DNA of 64,000 nt from Undaria pinnatifida (Eukaryota > Sar > Phaeophyceae > Laminariales > Alariaceae), in assembly GCA_012845835.1 (NCBI GenBank), contig JABAKD010000001.1:947501-1011500 (forward strand), read 5' to 3'. Below are positions 63,887 through 64,000 of this stretch, one piece after another; within the stretch, counting starts at the first letter, position 1, and the number at the start of each line of letters is the position of its first letter. A program made the translations under genes and the position numbers. The notes below the pieces were generated by a model. It ran no database searches. It was not told the DNA's origin and saw nothing but the letters and a program-made list of their open reading frames with translations.

Positions 63887-64000
63887 GTAAGGTATAGAAT
63901 AGTATTTGGCAAGTAGTGTCAACAGAGTACACGAAGAGGAGGGGGGGGGGGGGGGGGAGAGGAAGAGCATGAGGCAGAAGTAGGTGAGAATAAAGATGAC

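Overview
The window is nuclear DNA of an intron-rich eukaryote. Coding exons have GT-AG introns, and the space between them is filled with dispersed repeats, simple-sequence arrays and decayed mobile elements. A plant-type D-glycerate 3-kinase, a SHAQKYF-class Myb/SANT domain and this intron and repeat style point to a stramenopile alga, most likely a brown alga of the Ectocarpus type. That assignment is inference; no marker gene proves it.

Almost everything can be explained by two divergent (head-to-head) genes with giant introns. Gene 1 lies on the minus strand, starts at 42310 and runs off the left edge. I resolve 17 exons (6552 nt, 2184 codons so far) with unbroken splice phase. They encode a Gln/His/Ala/Gly-rich N-terminus, a SHAQKYF-type Myb/SANT domain, long Gly- and Ala-rich linkers, about four ankyrin repeats and the start of a histone deacetylase domain. 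The catalytic part of the deacetylase lies beyond base 1. Gene 2 lies on the plus strand and starts near 44262. It encodes D-glycerate 3-kinase (last step of photorespiration), with exon 1 at 44262-45401 and exon 2 at 63343-63886. A 17.9 kb intron separates the two exons and the gene continues past the right edge. The two genes share a start-to-start interval of about 1.95 kb (42311-44261).

Region by region: 1-7.1 kb holds the deacetylase and ankyrin exons with (CCCA)n and (GGGA)n arrays. 7.1-13.3 kb is a 6.2 kb intron of repeats. 13.3-25.3 kb is a cluster of eleven exons (E2-E12). 25.3-40.4 kb is the 15.1 kb first intron, with SINEs, a 1.17 kb foldback element and a small inverted-repeat element carrying telomere-type repeats. 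40.4-42.3 kb is exon 1. 42.3-44.3 kb is the shared promoter region. 44.3-64 kb is glycerate kinase, mostly intron.

Coding sequence is about 8.2 kb of 64 kb (13%). Coordinates and phases were worked out by eye; exon ends should be good to a few bases. Homology statements rest on motif recognition, not on searches.
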